Assembly (NCBI GenBank): GCA_013399855.1
Contig: VXAY01007404.1
Coordinates: forward strand, 440,931 to 504,930
Length of the DNA: 64,000 nt
Reading direction: 5' to 3'
Origin: Oxyruncus cristatus
Lineage: Eukaryota; Chordata; Aves; Passeriformes; Cotingidae
The translations under genes and the position numbers were made by a program. Positions within the stretch are counted from its first letter, which is position 1; each line of letters starts with the position of its first letter. The notes beneath the pieces are model-generated. The model did not search any database. It was not told the DNA's origin and saw only the letters and a program-made list of their open reading frames with translations. Below are positions 14,201-28,100 of the stretch, piece after piece.

Positions 14201-16046
14201 TCTGTTTCTCCTTTTGTTGAAGATGGTCTTTTTAAAAGAGTCCTAATGGCATATAATACCCTACATACCCATTGTAGCTGATTAGTCAGATAAATTGAGA
14301 AAAAATAATATGTGATGTTTGAATCAGAGGTTCTTTGGGCATATAAGGAAAAAATCAACTAAATTCCTCTGGAAATATCATTACTAGACTAGAAATTTAA
14401 TTTATTTATTATGTTAAAGAAGAAATATTTGAATGCTAATGTTTCTACAAATGTGGATTCCAGAAAGTTTTATGATCCAGGACAAATTGTCAATTTATAC
14501 TTCAGTCAGTTGATGTGATACATTGTTTTCATAACACTTTTTGAGAACTTAGTATATTGCTTATAGTAATAAAATTGAAGTTATTAAATTAATGAAAATT
14601 ACTTTTTTAATTCTGATAATTGAACATCCAGAGTATATGCTTTGACCTAGGAAGAGATTGCACGACTGAAGTTATTAACATCCTCTTAAATCTTCCTCTT
14701 GAATCTCTTAACTGAAATGAGAAGGCAATCCTGTCTTTTTCATTTATTATCTATATTGCGTATGTGTGTGAACTAATTAATGCTTTGTTTTGTTCAGAAT
14801 GCTGAACAAAGTAATATAAATAATTACTCGTAAACATTTACTTTTTTTTATTTGAAAATCCCAAAACTTCATGCTATCGGACAAACATTAACTCATTTAA
14901 TGAACAAAGAATCTCAAATTCCAAAACGCTGTGGTACATGCATACTTGTGCTATCAGTTTGATGCATCTAATTTGCAAAATAGTTTTCTTAGATTCCTCT
15001 GAATTAATTGGTCCCAAATCTTTTTATAAGCAAGCAACATATTTTTTTTAAAAATCAAGACACTTTTATTCCAGTTAAAGGCTCAAGAGTCAAATGAAAT
15101 AATAACTAATATTGCCATAATTACCACATTAATAAGTTGTAGTTCAAAATATAGAAAATTAAAATTAATAAACTCAAATTTCCTAGTATGCTCCCCTTTA
15201 TTTTCAGTGAAGTGTTAGTGTCCTGTTGTGTTCTGAGGTCAGTACCTTCAGTGTGAGTTGAGGGAAATTGTACACTGAATCTTCACCATCTGTAGCCCTT
15301 CATTGGAAGTAGATAACTTTAGACATCTTCCCCCTCACTGCCTGAGGCCATTTTCTTTTTATTTGTAGTACCTTGATCTTTCTTCATTGGTCTTCAGGAT
15401 CATTTCACATCTAAATGCAGCATGTATGACATGTTTAACATGTTTACCTGGGTTAGCAGGTTCCATTCTTCTCATAAACTGTGGTATGTTATCTCCAGTA
15501 CACCACCACGCCCGTAATTTCAAGGCCTCTGCAGTTGTCCTGTGCCTCCTCTCCTCTCTGCAGCATTTGACTCCAGGGCCATGAATAGCCCATTCTACAT
15601 GAAACACTGCCGCAGAATATGAGTATCAAGCAGCTACCAAAACACATATAACTATAAACACAAATGCATGTGTATACATAGTTACACAATTTTACAAAGC
15701 TAAACAAAGAGAAAACAAAATCAGATAAGTATTAAACTGATCATTGGTTAACTTCTTTTATGATTAAACAACCTAAAAAAATATCTTCAGAGATGAATCC
15801 AGACAAAGCACGTAAGTCCTAGAGCATGTGTTTTTTCCTCAACACAAAAACCAGTAGCCCATTACAAGCAATGTCATCATTCTACCAATCTTGAAGGCTG
15901 ACCTTGCTTTCTTGAAAGAGGTGGTCCTAAGAACATGCAGTCCATTTATAAAATCACCGACTGAATAATTATTCCAAAGTCAGACAATAGATCATTGGTA
16001 ATGGAAATCTGACAATCTGATTGTCTTTGTAGACTCCAGCATAGTA

Positions 16047-16148
16047 GTTTTTTGTCGTGTGGGGGGGTTTTGTTTGTTTTTGTTTTGGTTTTTTTGTTTG
16101 TTTGGTTGGTTGGTTTTGGTTTTTTGTTTTTGTTTTTGTTTCTGTTTT
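16047..16148. repeat. G/T-rich low-complexity array
   Basis: A seven-G run is followed by interrupted GTTTT, GGTTTT and TTGGTTGG units for about 100 bases. It is the same type of array as at about 11.1 kb. Confidence 0.9.
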
Positions 16149-16575
16149 ACTTAATATAGAGCCATGTGAGAGACCATGCAGAAATCATTCTCTGCAGGTC
16201 AGGCCTGGAGCATTCTTCTAATACAGAATTCACAACAACATATGCAGTTTCGTTTTGTTTTCTGTAACATAGTTTAACAAGACGTAAATCTTGAAATTGC
16301 TACTTTGTTCTTTACTACTACAGTCCAGATTGATGGTAGTAAAGACCTGAAGTGTTATTTGAATTTAAGAATTTACTTCATTAGGAAACTACAATTCTAT
16401 AAAGATGGTAAAATGGAGACACCAATGGTGGAAGAAATCAAATTGGCAAGTCTATATAATGTGGTACAGAATTGTATATCTATGGGTACATGTTACAATC
16501 TGCTTAAATATTGCAGAAAGAACTTTTAGATTTGAATATTCCCCTTGAGCAAAATTAAAACTCATACAAGTTATC

Positions 16576-17471
16576 TGTTGATACCAAAACTGTTTTTATT
16601 AATTGCTAAGAGATGCAAAGAGAAAGAGGAAAAAATAAGAAAAGGTTGGAAAATGCTAAGATTACTTTTAGAAGCAGAGAAAAGATACCACCAAGAACTA
16701 CCTCTCCCTCGAACTGGTCTGTGGGGTGGGGGTGGAGAGAGAGAGAGAAGCAGTTTTCTGCCTTTTTTTTCTCCAGTCTCTGCCGATTTCGATGTTATCT
16801 CTTTAGCTGCAGGGGGTCGTTTACACCTTTAGTTCTCTGCAATGCAGCTCTTCCCTGCTCACACCAGGCCCTGTCCCTGCGGAGATCCCGGTCCAGCTGC
16901 ACCTCTCAGCCCTCAGAAATAAGGTCAGGGTGGAGAACTCACGCAGGTGGCACGGTGGGTCTCAGTCCACTTCAGGACAGCAGGGTTCCAGTCTCTGGTG
17001 ACAGCACGCAGCTTACGGTGGCAGAAGAAAAAGGTGAGGGCGAGTTGAGGGAGAGATCCTTAGCTGCTCTAGCCAACTCTCTCTCCTGCTCCTCTTTCCC
17101 CGATTTTCCCAAATTTCTCCTCAATTTTATAGTATTTAAAGGAGGTTGTGTGTGGTTTCCTGGCACGTAGCCCTATTCAGATGTTCGCAGAGATATGATA
17201 ACCATGAACAATAACAGGATCATTTGGCAGGAAAACTCCAGTGGGAAGATTCTGGTGAGAACTTCTGGTGGAAAACTGACAGAGAATTTTTGGTAGGAAG
17301 TTTTGACAGGCAGNTACACTGTTTATTAAATTTAGCACTGATATTCCTCTTCATACCACTTTCAGGGGCCTTCCATACTCTGACCAGGTAACCTCCATCA
17401 CTAGAGAATCCTCCACAGCATATGGGGTCCCTGGATTCTAGGGGATAATTAACTTTCCAGCACATATAACA
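16576..17471 (-). mobile_element. Probable solo LTR of an endogenous retrovirus
   Basis: On the + strand the element starts TGTTGATACC and ends ATATAACA, giving a TGTT/AACA terminal inverted repeat. It is flanked by GTTATC (16570-16575) and GTCATC (17472-17477), a 6-base target duplication with one mismatch. Read on the minus strand it has a TATA-like ACTATAAAA (about 17124-17132) and an AATAAA signal near the 3' end (about 16590-16597), with a GC-richer middle, the order expected of an LTR. A 6-base duplication is typical of class II (ERVK-like) elements. One undetermined base is at 17314. No viral gene is present. Boundaries rest on my reading of the repeats. Confidence 0.5.
17314..17314. 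other. Single undetermined base (N)
   Basis: One N lies inside the probable minus-strand LTR. Confidence 0.99.
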
Positions 17472-17477
17472 GTCATC

Positions 17478-19465
17478 ATCAAAATTAAGAAAAGAGATAA
17501 GATAAAGAGCTATACTAATCACTACTCCAGTGTGTGTCATTTTATTGTAAAGTAGATCAATTTTATGAGCTTACATACAATCACATAAGATCAGAAGTGC
17601 AGCCAGGCAGATAAACACTGTCTTTTGGTACCTTTAGAATACTTGTACCTCTGAAAGAAAGTACATATATATTATCCATGGATTATAGCTTCTAGACTTC
17701 TAACTCAGTTTTCCTCTATCACATGCATTTTTACACAGTTTTATAGTGCAAACTTTCAGATTTCCAGTCTGCATCTGGATAGAGGCCTGGTATAAAAAAA
17801 CATGATACCGAGAAAACTTTTTCCTAATGGTCAAATCTACTCTTTTAGGGCTGCGATTTAAGTGTGTTTTTTATTTGTCATGTTGAAATCAAAGGAACAG
17901 TAACAGTAATAAATTACAGTACTATACTAAGGAAAGTTATGCCAGAGCTATTTTCTTAGATGAACACTGAAAAATGTTCATTTTTTTCCACATGAAACAA
18001 AGATCAAACATCTTAACTAGTTCAATAGCAGTAATAATATGAATGGTACTTGTAAGTTCTCTAAGAAGTCAAATTTGAGACTGGGCCTAAAATTAGTATT
18101 ACTGGTGATCTTGAAAACTGTGGGAAATTTGAGTAAATAATATTGTACTTCTTTTGCACTTTAGAAGGCACATTATCTGCAAAAGGTAAAAAATAGAAAG
18201 CAGATCTTCAGTGTTTTGTACCAAATGATGGAATTCAAGTGCCCTGTTGCATCTTTGCTAGATTTAGCTTCCTGAATCCCTAAACACTCTTAAGAGTCAT
18301 CCAGTGACAACGATGGTTTGTTCTCCTATCAATATTCTTCCCTGTGTGAAACCCCACAGCCTTGCCATTTAGGCAGGATGTGGATTGGCTCCTGAAGGCA
18401 GTATCCTGACCGCTGCACAAGCTGTTCTCCATCTTGCTGCGGATGAGCTGGCCAGTACCCAAGGCAGGGCTGACCTTGCTCCTGGGCTACTCACATCTTC
18501 ATCTGTCTGGGACCTTGCTGTGCTTCTCATAGGTTGCTCTCCCCTTTCTTCTGGCTGCTAGAATAACTGGTCCTCCATCTGGCTGGTGTCCAACCTAATC
18601 CAGTCACAGTTTCTCCATCTGCTTTATTCTTGGAAGGATGAACTAGATATTTTAATTTAGAATAGTCATTCTTTTCCTGCCCTCTTTCCCCGGTCTACTT
18701 ACGACATCTACACATTTTAATTTTGACCGTATTTTTGCATAACTGTGGAGAGGAGATCTGACTGTTTCCTTCTCTCTTTCAATATTTTTTTCCTTTGATT
18801 CTTTTCTATTCTCCAATAGCTGGCAGAAGGTTTCCTAAATACCTTGAAATTGTCACTCACAAGATCACTTCTGCATCATTTCACACCTTTCCTGTTTATT
18901 CTATCCTGTTTTGCAAAAATAACACCATTCAAAAAAATGGAAATCTTAACATCTCTATTTTATAGTTTTGCTATATTTTAATTGTCTTTTTGCATACCAC
19001 TATCAACTACATATATACATCCATTTTTCTCTCTCCAGTGGGTGAAGACTAACAACACAAATTCACAAAAATTAATTCCATATTGAGTTCTCATACATTT
19101 GGTACCAAAGAGTAAAACATATAAAGAGATGATGATTTTAAAAGTAAGAATGTCTGTGAATATTTTCAGTTTGTTGTAAAATATCTGGAAAGCTAGGCTG
19201 ATTTTTCTCCTGAGATTTTATCACACAAGGTCTTGTTTGTTGGTTGTCACTGACTCTGACTCTCAGAGGTCAATGCGTTTCCATGCTGTCAGTCATGCTG
19301 TAGCATTCATGTCAGAGGCTTCAGCTGGTCTAGTTGGCATATTCTATACAGCAGTCAATGAAGCTACAAAAGTTTGCATTTGCCCATCCTGCTCATAGAT
19401 CAGATAGAAGTATTTTACAAGCAGCAGTTATTCAGTACTGCCTGCTCTGTCTTTGATCTTTAAAG
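17478..19465. other. Intergenic DNA without recognisable genes
   Basis: AT-rich sequence with a pyrimidine-rich, somewhat GC-richer block at about 18290-18640. The block has the look of an old degraded repeat, but I could not assign it. No exon recognised. Confidence 0.65.
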
Positions 19466-19830
19466 ATCACAGAATCATAGAATAGCATCATAGAATAAAA
19501 TATGACTATGGAATGTTTTGGGTTGGAAGGGGCATTAAGGGTCATCTAGTTCCAACTCCCCTGACACAGGTAGGGAAACCTTTCACTAAACCAGGTTGCT
19601 CAGAGCCCTCTCCAACCCGGTCTTGAACGCTTCCAGGGATGGGGCATCCACAGCTGCCCTGGGCAATTTGTTCCAGTGTCTCACCACCTTCGCAGTAAAG
19701 AATTAAATCCTAATATTTAATCTAAGTCTACCCTCTTTCAGTTTAAAGCCATTACCCCTCCTTAAAGTCATTACTCCTCCTTGCTGCCTGTCCCTGCCCC
19801 AGGAGAAAGGTCTTGGCTCTTGCTGAAGTC
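19466..19830 (-). mobile_element. CR1 LINE 3' fragment, antisense
   Basis: On the + strand it starts with AGAATCATAGAATAGCATCA, then GGGTTGGAAGGGGC, GGTCATCTAGTTCCAACTCC, CAGGTTGCTCAGAGCCCTCT, CCAGGGATGGGGCATCCACA and CTGGGCAATTTGTTCCAGTG. This is the reverse complement of the avian CR1 3' end and the least diverged antisense copy here. Near its far end CCATTACCCCTCCTTAAAGT and TCATTACTCCTCCTTG form a small tandem duplication. Confidence 0.95.
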
Positions 19831-20108
19831 TGAGGTCTGCACTGCAGACTCTCCCTTCAACAGCTCCATTTGGATGGAGGCATCAGCCCACCACCAGGGT
19901 AGACAGTGCAGGCACTCCAATCACAAACTCCTGTAAGTAAAAACAAAAGAAAACAAGTTAGTACAAGCATCTTTATAATCACAATTGAGGTTAAATTGGT
20001 GTGTCCAGAATGCAACTATAAACTCTGTGTTAAATTCATTTGTGTCAAGAGTCCACCTCTGAACCTCGATGTAAAAAAAAGCCCAACCCCTTTTTCCCTC
20101 TGAAATAG

Positions 20109-20142
<34 letters not shown>

Positions 20143-23100
20143 GTGATATTGGTACCAAACAGAGCAAGGTTCTTCTCATTTAATTTTTGCTGGCTTAAAA
20201 CCTTTTTCTCGGGTTGTAACACAAAAGCCCAGGTTTTTCATTCTAAAAAAATCAGAGAGCTCCAAAAAATTACCTTGCTGATTTTCTCTATTCCCTACCT
20301 AGGAGTCAAAACAGTGTAGATTTATAGGTTGGTCCATGGAGCATAGAGTGAGAGTACCTTGTAGTATGGGCCTGTCACTGTACCAGCTCTTGCACTGATT
20401 TCTACACTACTTTTTAAACTTAGAGATTTTAATGTAGCAGAATACTGGGCTGGCCAGGCACAGCTATAGACTTTGTCTTCATAAACTTGCATTTAATATT
20501 TCTAATATTTCTTCTTCCTCCATGCTTCTTTTTTTCTACCTGTAAAGGGATATGCTAAGACTTAGATTGCTACTTACCATAGAAGTAGAAGAGCTCTCTA
20601 ACATTTGTTGCCAACTGATCATGTATGTGAAAAAGTGTATGAGGGTCATGTAGACAAATGGAACGAAACATTTGTCTTGAATTCTTCAACATATTTTGTA
20701 ACTGACAACGAAATTCTGACTTACACTACATATGATCTGTATCTCATAGCAGCTACTGTGTCTCTGCAGGAGACAGCTGGGAGAATATGAACTAGTTACT
20801 TACAGACATCAGCCCAATTCATGATCTTAGGATTTAATCATCAGCAGGAGACCTTAGGCTAAAGACAGAGATGAGATGACATCCCCAATTTCATTCCATG
20901 TATATCTAAACAGTGTTTGATAGTAAAAGAATAAGAGTACTCCATTCCCTCAGGGGATCATCTTGAAGATTTTCCTGCTCTGAATATGTTATTATTGATT
21001 GTATCTTGTGATGGGAATATAAACAGGGGGAAAAAAGATAAACAGGTGTCTGCATTTTATTTTCCAAACAGAATGTATTCTATCATAACAGTGTTCACTG
21101 AGAAAAGGGAAAAGGAACAAAAGGAAACTTCTTTGTAAAGGTCTGATTACTGTGTGATATTCACTTTCTCTTAATGCATGGTTATGCATCATTTCCACAA
21201 AATTTTCACACATGAGTCTAAGTACACACTTAAGTAATTATATTTTGTTGCAATTCCTTAAAACCCTTTCCCCTCTGGAAAAAAATAGAAATCATAACGT
21301 AGGAACCAAAAAAATGCAAAAGATTATCAGTAAATATTGTAGAATAAAAGACAATGAGATTTTTAAACTAATTCTGGATAATTCTATGAAAAAAGACTCA
21401 CTAATATTGTAGGTTAATCTATGCATTTTTGTATTTATAGTGACTCACATAGTTCTGCCTTCTTTTCCACAAACCATGATTAGTAAGATATTTTAGCAGG
21501 AATGGAATTGTAGTTGCAGTATTATTAAAGAAGAAACAGAAAGTTGTTGGATTTTTTTTTTAAATTCTTTGATTCAGTATAGTTTATTTATTTTGTATAT
21601 GAATGAGAGACTGCTCAGGAATGAAAAAAAAGGTTATCATTTTTCAGTCCATGTAGTCCTCCAAGCCCTACTTCTCTTTGCTCTCTTGGTTCCACTTGGC
21701 TCCTCTAGGAGCTGTGCCTCCCTTAAGTGGTTATAGGTAAGACTAGCTCTGGGAAAAGCTGCCATTAAAAAGTCCGTTCGGAAATGGCAAAGATCCCAAC
21801 AACAAAAAAACAGTACAAAACAAACAGCACAAATCCCCCAAATTCAGTATTAAGTCTCCAGAGATAAAGATTTTAGGAATGGTCTCGTTATTGTTGATGC
21901 TCCACTGCTTCTATTTTCATGACGCCTTCACCTTCTAACAGTGATGTGCTGGCTTCTTACTTAGTCTGAGGTAATTGTGCTTAGCTTGATGCAAATTCTA
22001 AATGCAAATTCTAAACAAAGAGTCATGATTTGGGGATAGTTGATATGAGAGAATCATCACCCCTGAAACCACAGGTTCTATCCCTCTCCCCACCACTTCC
22101 TGTACTTCACTGAGTAAATTCACCTTACCCTGATATCAGATTGATATTTGAATATCCTATCTTATTTTCTCCATGATATATTAGCAAAGGTTATAAGCTA
22201 AGTTGGTACCATATATAAAACAGAAATAACCAAAGAATAAAATTTTACTTTTCCCATATTTCATGTGAATTAATTATAAAAATGTAAAAAATAATAATGA
22301 TCATCTCTATATGCTGATAAAACCACATCTTCCTATTCTCTGCAAACTAATATACATGCAATTTATTAATTTGTCTTTCCCTTTCAGGGACAAAGGAAAA
22401 AATGATCAAGCTTTCTTTGGATATAAAGTCTTTTTAAAAAAAATTATTCCCTGTGTTTTACGACGGAAATCTTTCCACTGAAATCCAATCACTGAACTTT
22501 CTTTAAACCCCTGCTTTGGGTAAATTAAGCCAATGAACAGACTAGAAGAATAACTAAACAGCATATAAATAAGAAGAAACAAAACATTGATTTTTTTTTT
22601 TTTTTTGTTATTTATTTAGTTAGTTGTTGTTGTTTTACTTGCTTTGTTTGTCTCCCCTTTTGGGTTTCCAAGAAAATATTTTGCTCTTCCTAAAGAATCT
22701 GTCTGTATTTTGAATTCCTCTCATGACTGAAAGTGATTAAGGGGAAAACTGTTTCCCTGTAGTCCCACTGAATGAGCTCAAGAGAGTGAAATCCTATGGA
22801 AGCAAACTGATCCCTTTAAATGTTTGGTGTTTCAGGGGTTTTTTTTACAGTATTTTTTATTACAAAAACAAACCCAAAAAACCCCAAAGAGTTCTCTTGG
22901 GGCTTCACAACTTTATTTTTATTCAGTTTCTGGAAAATAGAATAGATTTTTCTTAAAAGGAAAAGAAAAAAAGATAACTACTGAATTCTTAGGAATTTCT
23001 TCAAGTCATTATAGCAAGTTTTATATATCCATAAAATATGAGTGGTCACTATGTCTGAGAAGAACTTTAAGAGATGTTAATAAATATCATGTTATAATTG

Positions 23101-24461
23101 GCTGATCAGTAACCAAGATTTAAATTATATAGACACTTTAATTTCAAATTTATTTTCATGTTCTTGCTTCCAAGCAAACACCTAATTTAAACTATAGCTT
23201 TTGGATGCATAGAATTCCTATTTTTAATCATAATAGAGACAGTGAAAGAAAATACTCTAAACAGTTTAACTGCGGTTATGAATTTTCTCTCTCAGTCCCC
23301 ATTGTCCATAATAAAATCTGGTTTATTTTTTTGTTAAAAAAAATGTTCACTCAACTCTTCCAAACCTCCAGTAAGGTTTTGCTCAGAGGATGAGCTTCTC
23401 ACCTGTTCACTCAGAACTGAGTTGCCTGGTAATGTTGATGGTACTAGTAATTCTGCTGTCAGCAAGCAATGGTTCTCCCCTGTGAAGCGAGATGATGTTC
23501 AGCTCTTAACACACCTTGGAGGGAAGCTGGGACAGCAGTAAAGGTGCTGGCAGCTGCTGAATGCTCCCACATCCCTGAGGTCCCTCTCTGAAGGAAATAC
23601 CACGGCCTGTGAGATCAAGAAAGAGGTGGCAGGGTAAAAGTTTTCCTTAATACGTGACAGTCCTAACTATTTTCCTTTCAACGTTAATATCAAAAGCCTC
23701 CTTGTCATTAGCAGAAGCCTAGACAAAGAGAAGCAGAGACTGTTTATCACATTAGAACACTGTATTGGGAATAAGTACGTGTTTTCTTCTGAGTTGAGAA
23801 ATGTTTTCTCACAATTTTGTAAATTACCCTTCTTATTTGATTTCTTTTTTTGTGGTGTAAACTATACAACTTGTTTCTTTTTTTTTTTTTTTTTTCCTTA
23901 TAGCTGCATACTGTCTTCACCTTGTTAAAAAATCTGGCCATTATTCTGGCCAGTTGCCCTCATCAGTTCTTTAAAAAGAATTCTGAGAAACTTCCATTTT
24001 TCTTTGCTTCCTACTGTTCATTAATGTTTGTTTCACAAGGCACATGTCAGATTACATCCTGTGACAATACTCAGCATTCTCAGTAAATGAGCATATCCTT
24101 TTTTTCAGCTGTCAGCAATGGCTTTTTCCATTTTCTTACGCCTATATCTATTTAATTCTGCCTTGGTGAATGAAACTTCAGCTCTTCTGTATTGGTAGAA
24201 AGTCAGTGACAAGAAGAGTTGGTAAAAAAGTTTTTCCATGTGGTAAATAGTAACATATCACAGAGTTCCACTTACACTTCTTCAGTTTCCACAGTCTTAT
24301 GCCCCCTTCTCCTCTTCACATTTTTCTGTTTTGCATCAGTTTTACCTCATCCTGTGCAGAGCTCGTGTCAGATCATGAACCAAAAGTACTAAATAACTGC
24401 TCTCACCAAACATACCTGTTTCTAAAAACAAGAAAAAAAAAAAAAAAAAAAAAAAAACTAA
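19831..24461. other. Intergenic DNA without recognisable genes
   Basis: Contains a 32-base A-run (20109-20140), T-runs near 22590 and 23880, and a poly-A run of about 26 bases that leads into the assembly gap. No coding exon, RNA gene or readable mobile element was found. Confidence 0.65.
20109..20140. repeat. Poly-A tract (32 A)
   Basis: An uninterrupted run of 32 A. It could be the tail of a retroposed sequence, but I found no flanking target duplication and no recognisable parent transcript. Confidence 0.95.
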
Positions 24462-25140
24462 NNNNNNNNNNNNNNNNNNNNNNNNNNNNNNNNNNNNNNN
24501 NNNNNNNNNNNNNNNNNNNNNNNNNNNNNNNNNNNNNNNNNNNNNNNNNNNNNNNNNNNNNNNNNNNNNNNNNNNNNNNNNNNNNNNNNNNNNNNNNNNN
24601 NNNNNNNNNNNNNNNNNNNNNNNNNNNNNNNNNNNNNNNNNNNNNNNNNNNNNNNNNNNNNNNNNNNNNNNNNNNNNNNNNNNNNNNNNNNNNNNNNNNN
24701 NNNNNNNNNNNNNNNNNNNNNNNNNNNNNNNNNNNNNNNNNNNNNNNNNNNNNNNNNNNNNNNNNNNNNNNNNNNNNNNNNNNNNNNNNNNNNNNNNNNN
24801 NNNNNNNNNNNNNNNNNNNNNNNNNNNNNNNNNNNNNNNNNNNNNNNNNNNNNNNNNNNNNNNNNNNNNNNNNNNNNNNNNNNNNNNNNNNNNNNNNNNN
24901 NNNNNNNNNNNNNNNNNNNNNNNNNNNNNNNNNNNNNNNNNNNNNNNNNNNNNNNNNNNNNNNNNNNNNNNNNNNNNNNNNNNNNNNNNNNNNNNNNNNN
25001 NNNNNNNNNNNNNNNNNNNNNNNNNNNNNNNNNNNNNNNNNNNNNNNNNNNNNNNNNNNNNNNNNNNNNNNNNNNNNNNNNNNNNNNNNNNNNNNNNNNN
25101 NNNNNNNNNNNNNNNNNNNNNNNNNNNNNNNNNNNNNNNN
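24462..25140. other. Assembly gap (679 N)
   Basis: A run of N directly after a poly-A tract (about 24432-24457). The homopolymer probably stopped the assembly. Open frames reported through the Ns have no meaning. Confidence 0.99.
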
Positions 25141-28100
25141 GGGAGCTGTATTTATTTAGAACCGGCTGACTTGACCTTGACATCTGGACATAAATACAGT
25201 AAACAGTGATACAGTGTTAACCGAGGTACCAGAGCTCAGATCCGCATCAATCAGAACTGTTCCCTTTGCGTGACATGTTCTGCTCTGCTCTTGTTCTCTG
25301 ACTTGGCAACACGGTCTAGTCATGTTGTCTCATAGTATTATGTATGCTAAAGAATCACATTTCCTCATTTGCCAGTTCTTGTGTTCTGGTCATGAAATTC
25401 TTGAACATCTGAGTGAGATTTGCAGGGCTGGTCAGAATTTATTTTCCTTCCTTTCCAGAAAAACAAAATTAGAAAAAAAAAAGTTAAAAATATATGACAA
25501 AAGTACAGATAAGATTTTTCAATTTCCTCATAGAAACAGTTGCGAAATTTTCCAAGACTGGATGAGGAACAGAAAAAAGGGAAAAAGAACTTTTCTTGAG
25601 AGGGGTTGCTTGGAGCTTGTTTTAGTTTTATCATTAACAAGATACATTATGTCTGATAAAATGTCATGTTTGGGTTTTTTCTATTTAGGACTTCTTAGAA
25701 ATCTTCTTGGCCTGGTGCTATAACTGATGTAGCACTAAGCTCGAAATTATCTCACCATAAATATGTTTTCCATAATAATTACTGAAGTGTTGCTGTAACA
25801 CACAGTTCTTGTTTTTCCCAAAATATCCTCATTTCTTTATAAAAGCACAATGCATGTTTGAATTATTGCTTAAAATTTCCTAAATTGACTTAAGATAAAA
25901 CTTAATTTCTACAAAAAATTATAACCTGTTGCATAATTAATCCAAAGTATTCTGAGAGTCTTTTCCCCTTTTTTGGGGGGGTGGTATAATATTGTTTTTA
26001 TTATATTTTTCATTTGACTATAAAACCCCAAAACTATCTAGTAGACAAAAGATAACTTCTGTAGACAGTTGTAAGAAAATAAAAGGATTTATTTAACAAC
26101 CCTAAAAATACGTAAGGAGATAAACCAGAATCTCGGGCATGTGTTTTGTTTTTTTTTTCTCAGCGTGAAGATTTTATGATTCTTGAAACTAAATTATTTT
26201 GGGGGGAAAATGGCTGGAGGGCAAAAACCAGACTGTAGAAACTCTCTTCTTTGACTAACTTTTGTGACTACTCTAAATTGACCACTTGTTTCCCTGACTA
26301 ATCTCTAAACAGAGGGCATATCCCTTTCACTTGCAAAATGCTCTCACACAAAATGAATTACCTTCCCACCACCCTGGTTACTTGCCAAGGAGTACTTTAT
26401 TTTTCCACTAGGAAAAAGAAAATCAGCTTGTATTTTTCTTGCTAGAGCCTTCTGCATTTTAATTCTGAACTCTGAATGAACATCAGAGAGGCCTTATGAT
26501 GTTTTGCACAAAAGTGCCTGTGTTCATAGTTTTACTCAGGGCACCCAAAATAGCATGCAGTAAGCAGTGTCATACTGTGAGTTTTCAAAAGTAAAAGCAG
26601 AAGTGACTTATACTGGAAGGAAGCTGTAACTCTTAAAGCTTTCTGAGGATCTATGAAGTAAAACAGAACTTCTTACTTCTCTGCATCACTTTTCATTCAA
26701 CATTTGCAATAGCCACTTCTTTATACCTAGAAGGCCCTGAAGTTATACAGGTAAGATATCTATATATTTTTTCTTTACTATCTTCTAAAATTAAATTTAA
26801 AAAATGTATCTGGGTGTCTCCAGTGCAAAAACCACAAAAGGCAAAGACATACCCCGAAACACTCAAAACTCTAGAAAGAGAAATCTGCTTTTGTTGTTTT
26901 CTCAGAGTCCACCATCTAACTTCCACATCTGTAAAATTCCAACTTCCTAAGTTGTATTTACCAGAGGAAATACTTACTAAGCCTGTTTTGTGTTCAACTT
27001 TCACATTAAAATTTTCACGCTGATTATCAGTCTGTTTTTCCAAGTCTACCACCTCTGACAAAAGTGCCTGTGATTGCTTCAGCTACACTCACGCAAGTGA
27101 TTGTCACTAAAGTGTGTTTACAATTTCTGAGGGTGACATCAAGAAGAGGGAAAACTCTCATGTTTTACAGGAAATACTCCCTGCCTTGATACTCTTCTTC
27201 TTAATGTAACAGTAATTATATCTTCTTTTGTCTTGTTTCCATTGACATTTCTGTTCCCTTTTCTCTTTATAATCCTACACATAACAACTGCAGTCTTTCA
27301 GACCACAAAAAATGTATGCCTCCACTTTTGTCAGGTCTGGAGTGTTAAATGGTAATTTGTTAATAAGGTTTTCAAATAGCAGTGCAGTATATCTACTGGC
27401 AAACTCTTTGCATTGCATGTTTCTTTTGTAACCCTTCTATTAGGAGGTATAGCTAGAATTTATTTCTCATGTTCAAACTCTTCAAATAGACTAGCCAAGA
27501 AACATCTAGTAGAATATAGCCCAGAGATATTTAATAGCTGTTGATTTATTATTAAAATGCTGAATATCTGTCAGCTTGTTCCTTTCTACAAATTATTTTG
27601 GTATGAAACTTTTGGGAATTACATGGCTTTTGGATTATATCATTATTTTTTAATAGATTGTTATTTAGAATCAGTTGTGGCTGCAAAAGCACTCCAGATA
27701 AACTACTTTTATTTTATACCTGGATAAATTTGTATAAAGGTGAAAAAATTGATCTGTGGACTCAATTTTAGGAGTTATAATTATAAATTTCAATGTTCAG
27801 CATTTTTCTGTTAGAAGTGTTGAAGCAAGTCCTTACATAAAATGAATATAGAGCTGTGTCTGGAGTTCAGACTTTCTTCATTTTTACAGAATAAAAAAAA
27901 TGCATCGGTGTAAGAGCTAGCATAAAATGAAAACCCATTCTTAGAATTATTTTTTAGGTAATGGAGAGAGGATGAAAGAGAGACTTGCTCACAAAATACT
28001 GTAAGAAAAGTAGCTTAAAATCAAAGAACAAAGTCACAAATATATTATGGAAAGCCATGCATTTTTAGAACTAAAATATAACTATTTTTGCCTGGTCTAA

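Larger units (their letters stand above)
2387..16569. other. Intergenic DNA without recognisable genes
   Basis: Fourteen kilobases of mainly AT-rich sequence. Contents I can name are an old CR1-like scrap (7306-7460), homopolymer runs (for example T-runs at about 3805-3821 and 10010-10026), a local GC rise (9640-9930) and two G/T-rich arrays. The longest open frame (3551-4042, 163 codons) is low-complexity, Phe/Ser-rich and matches nothing I know. Confidence 0.7.

Noticed and set aside
16613..17170. 185-codon open frame
   Set aside because: Lies inside the probable antisense LTR and shows no domain; overlapping frames occur on both strands.
20030..20140. Processed pseudogene ending in the 32-A tract
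   Set aside because: No recognisable parent transcript and no flanking duplication found.
24299..25183. Open frames of 286 and 241 codons
   Set aside because: They run through undetermined bases of the assembly gap.
26693..27061. 122-codon minus-strand open frame
   Set aside because: No recognisable family and no splice or promoter context; consistent with chance.
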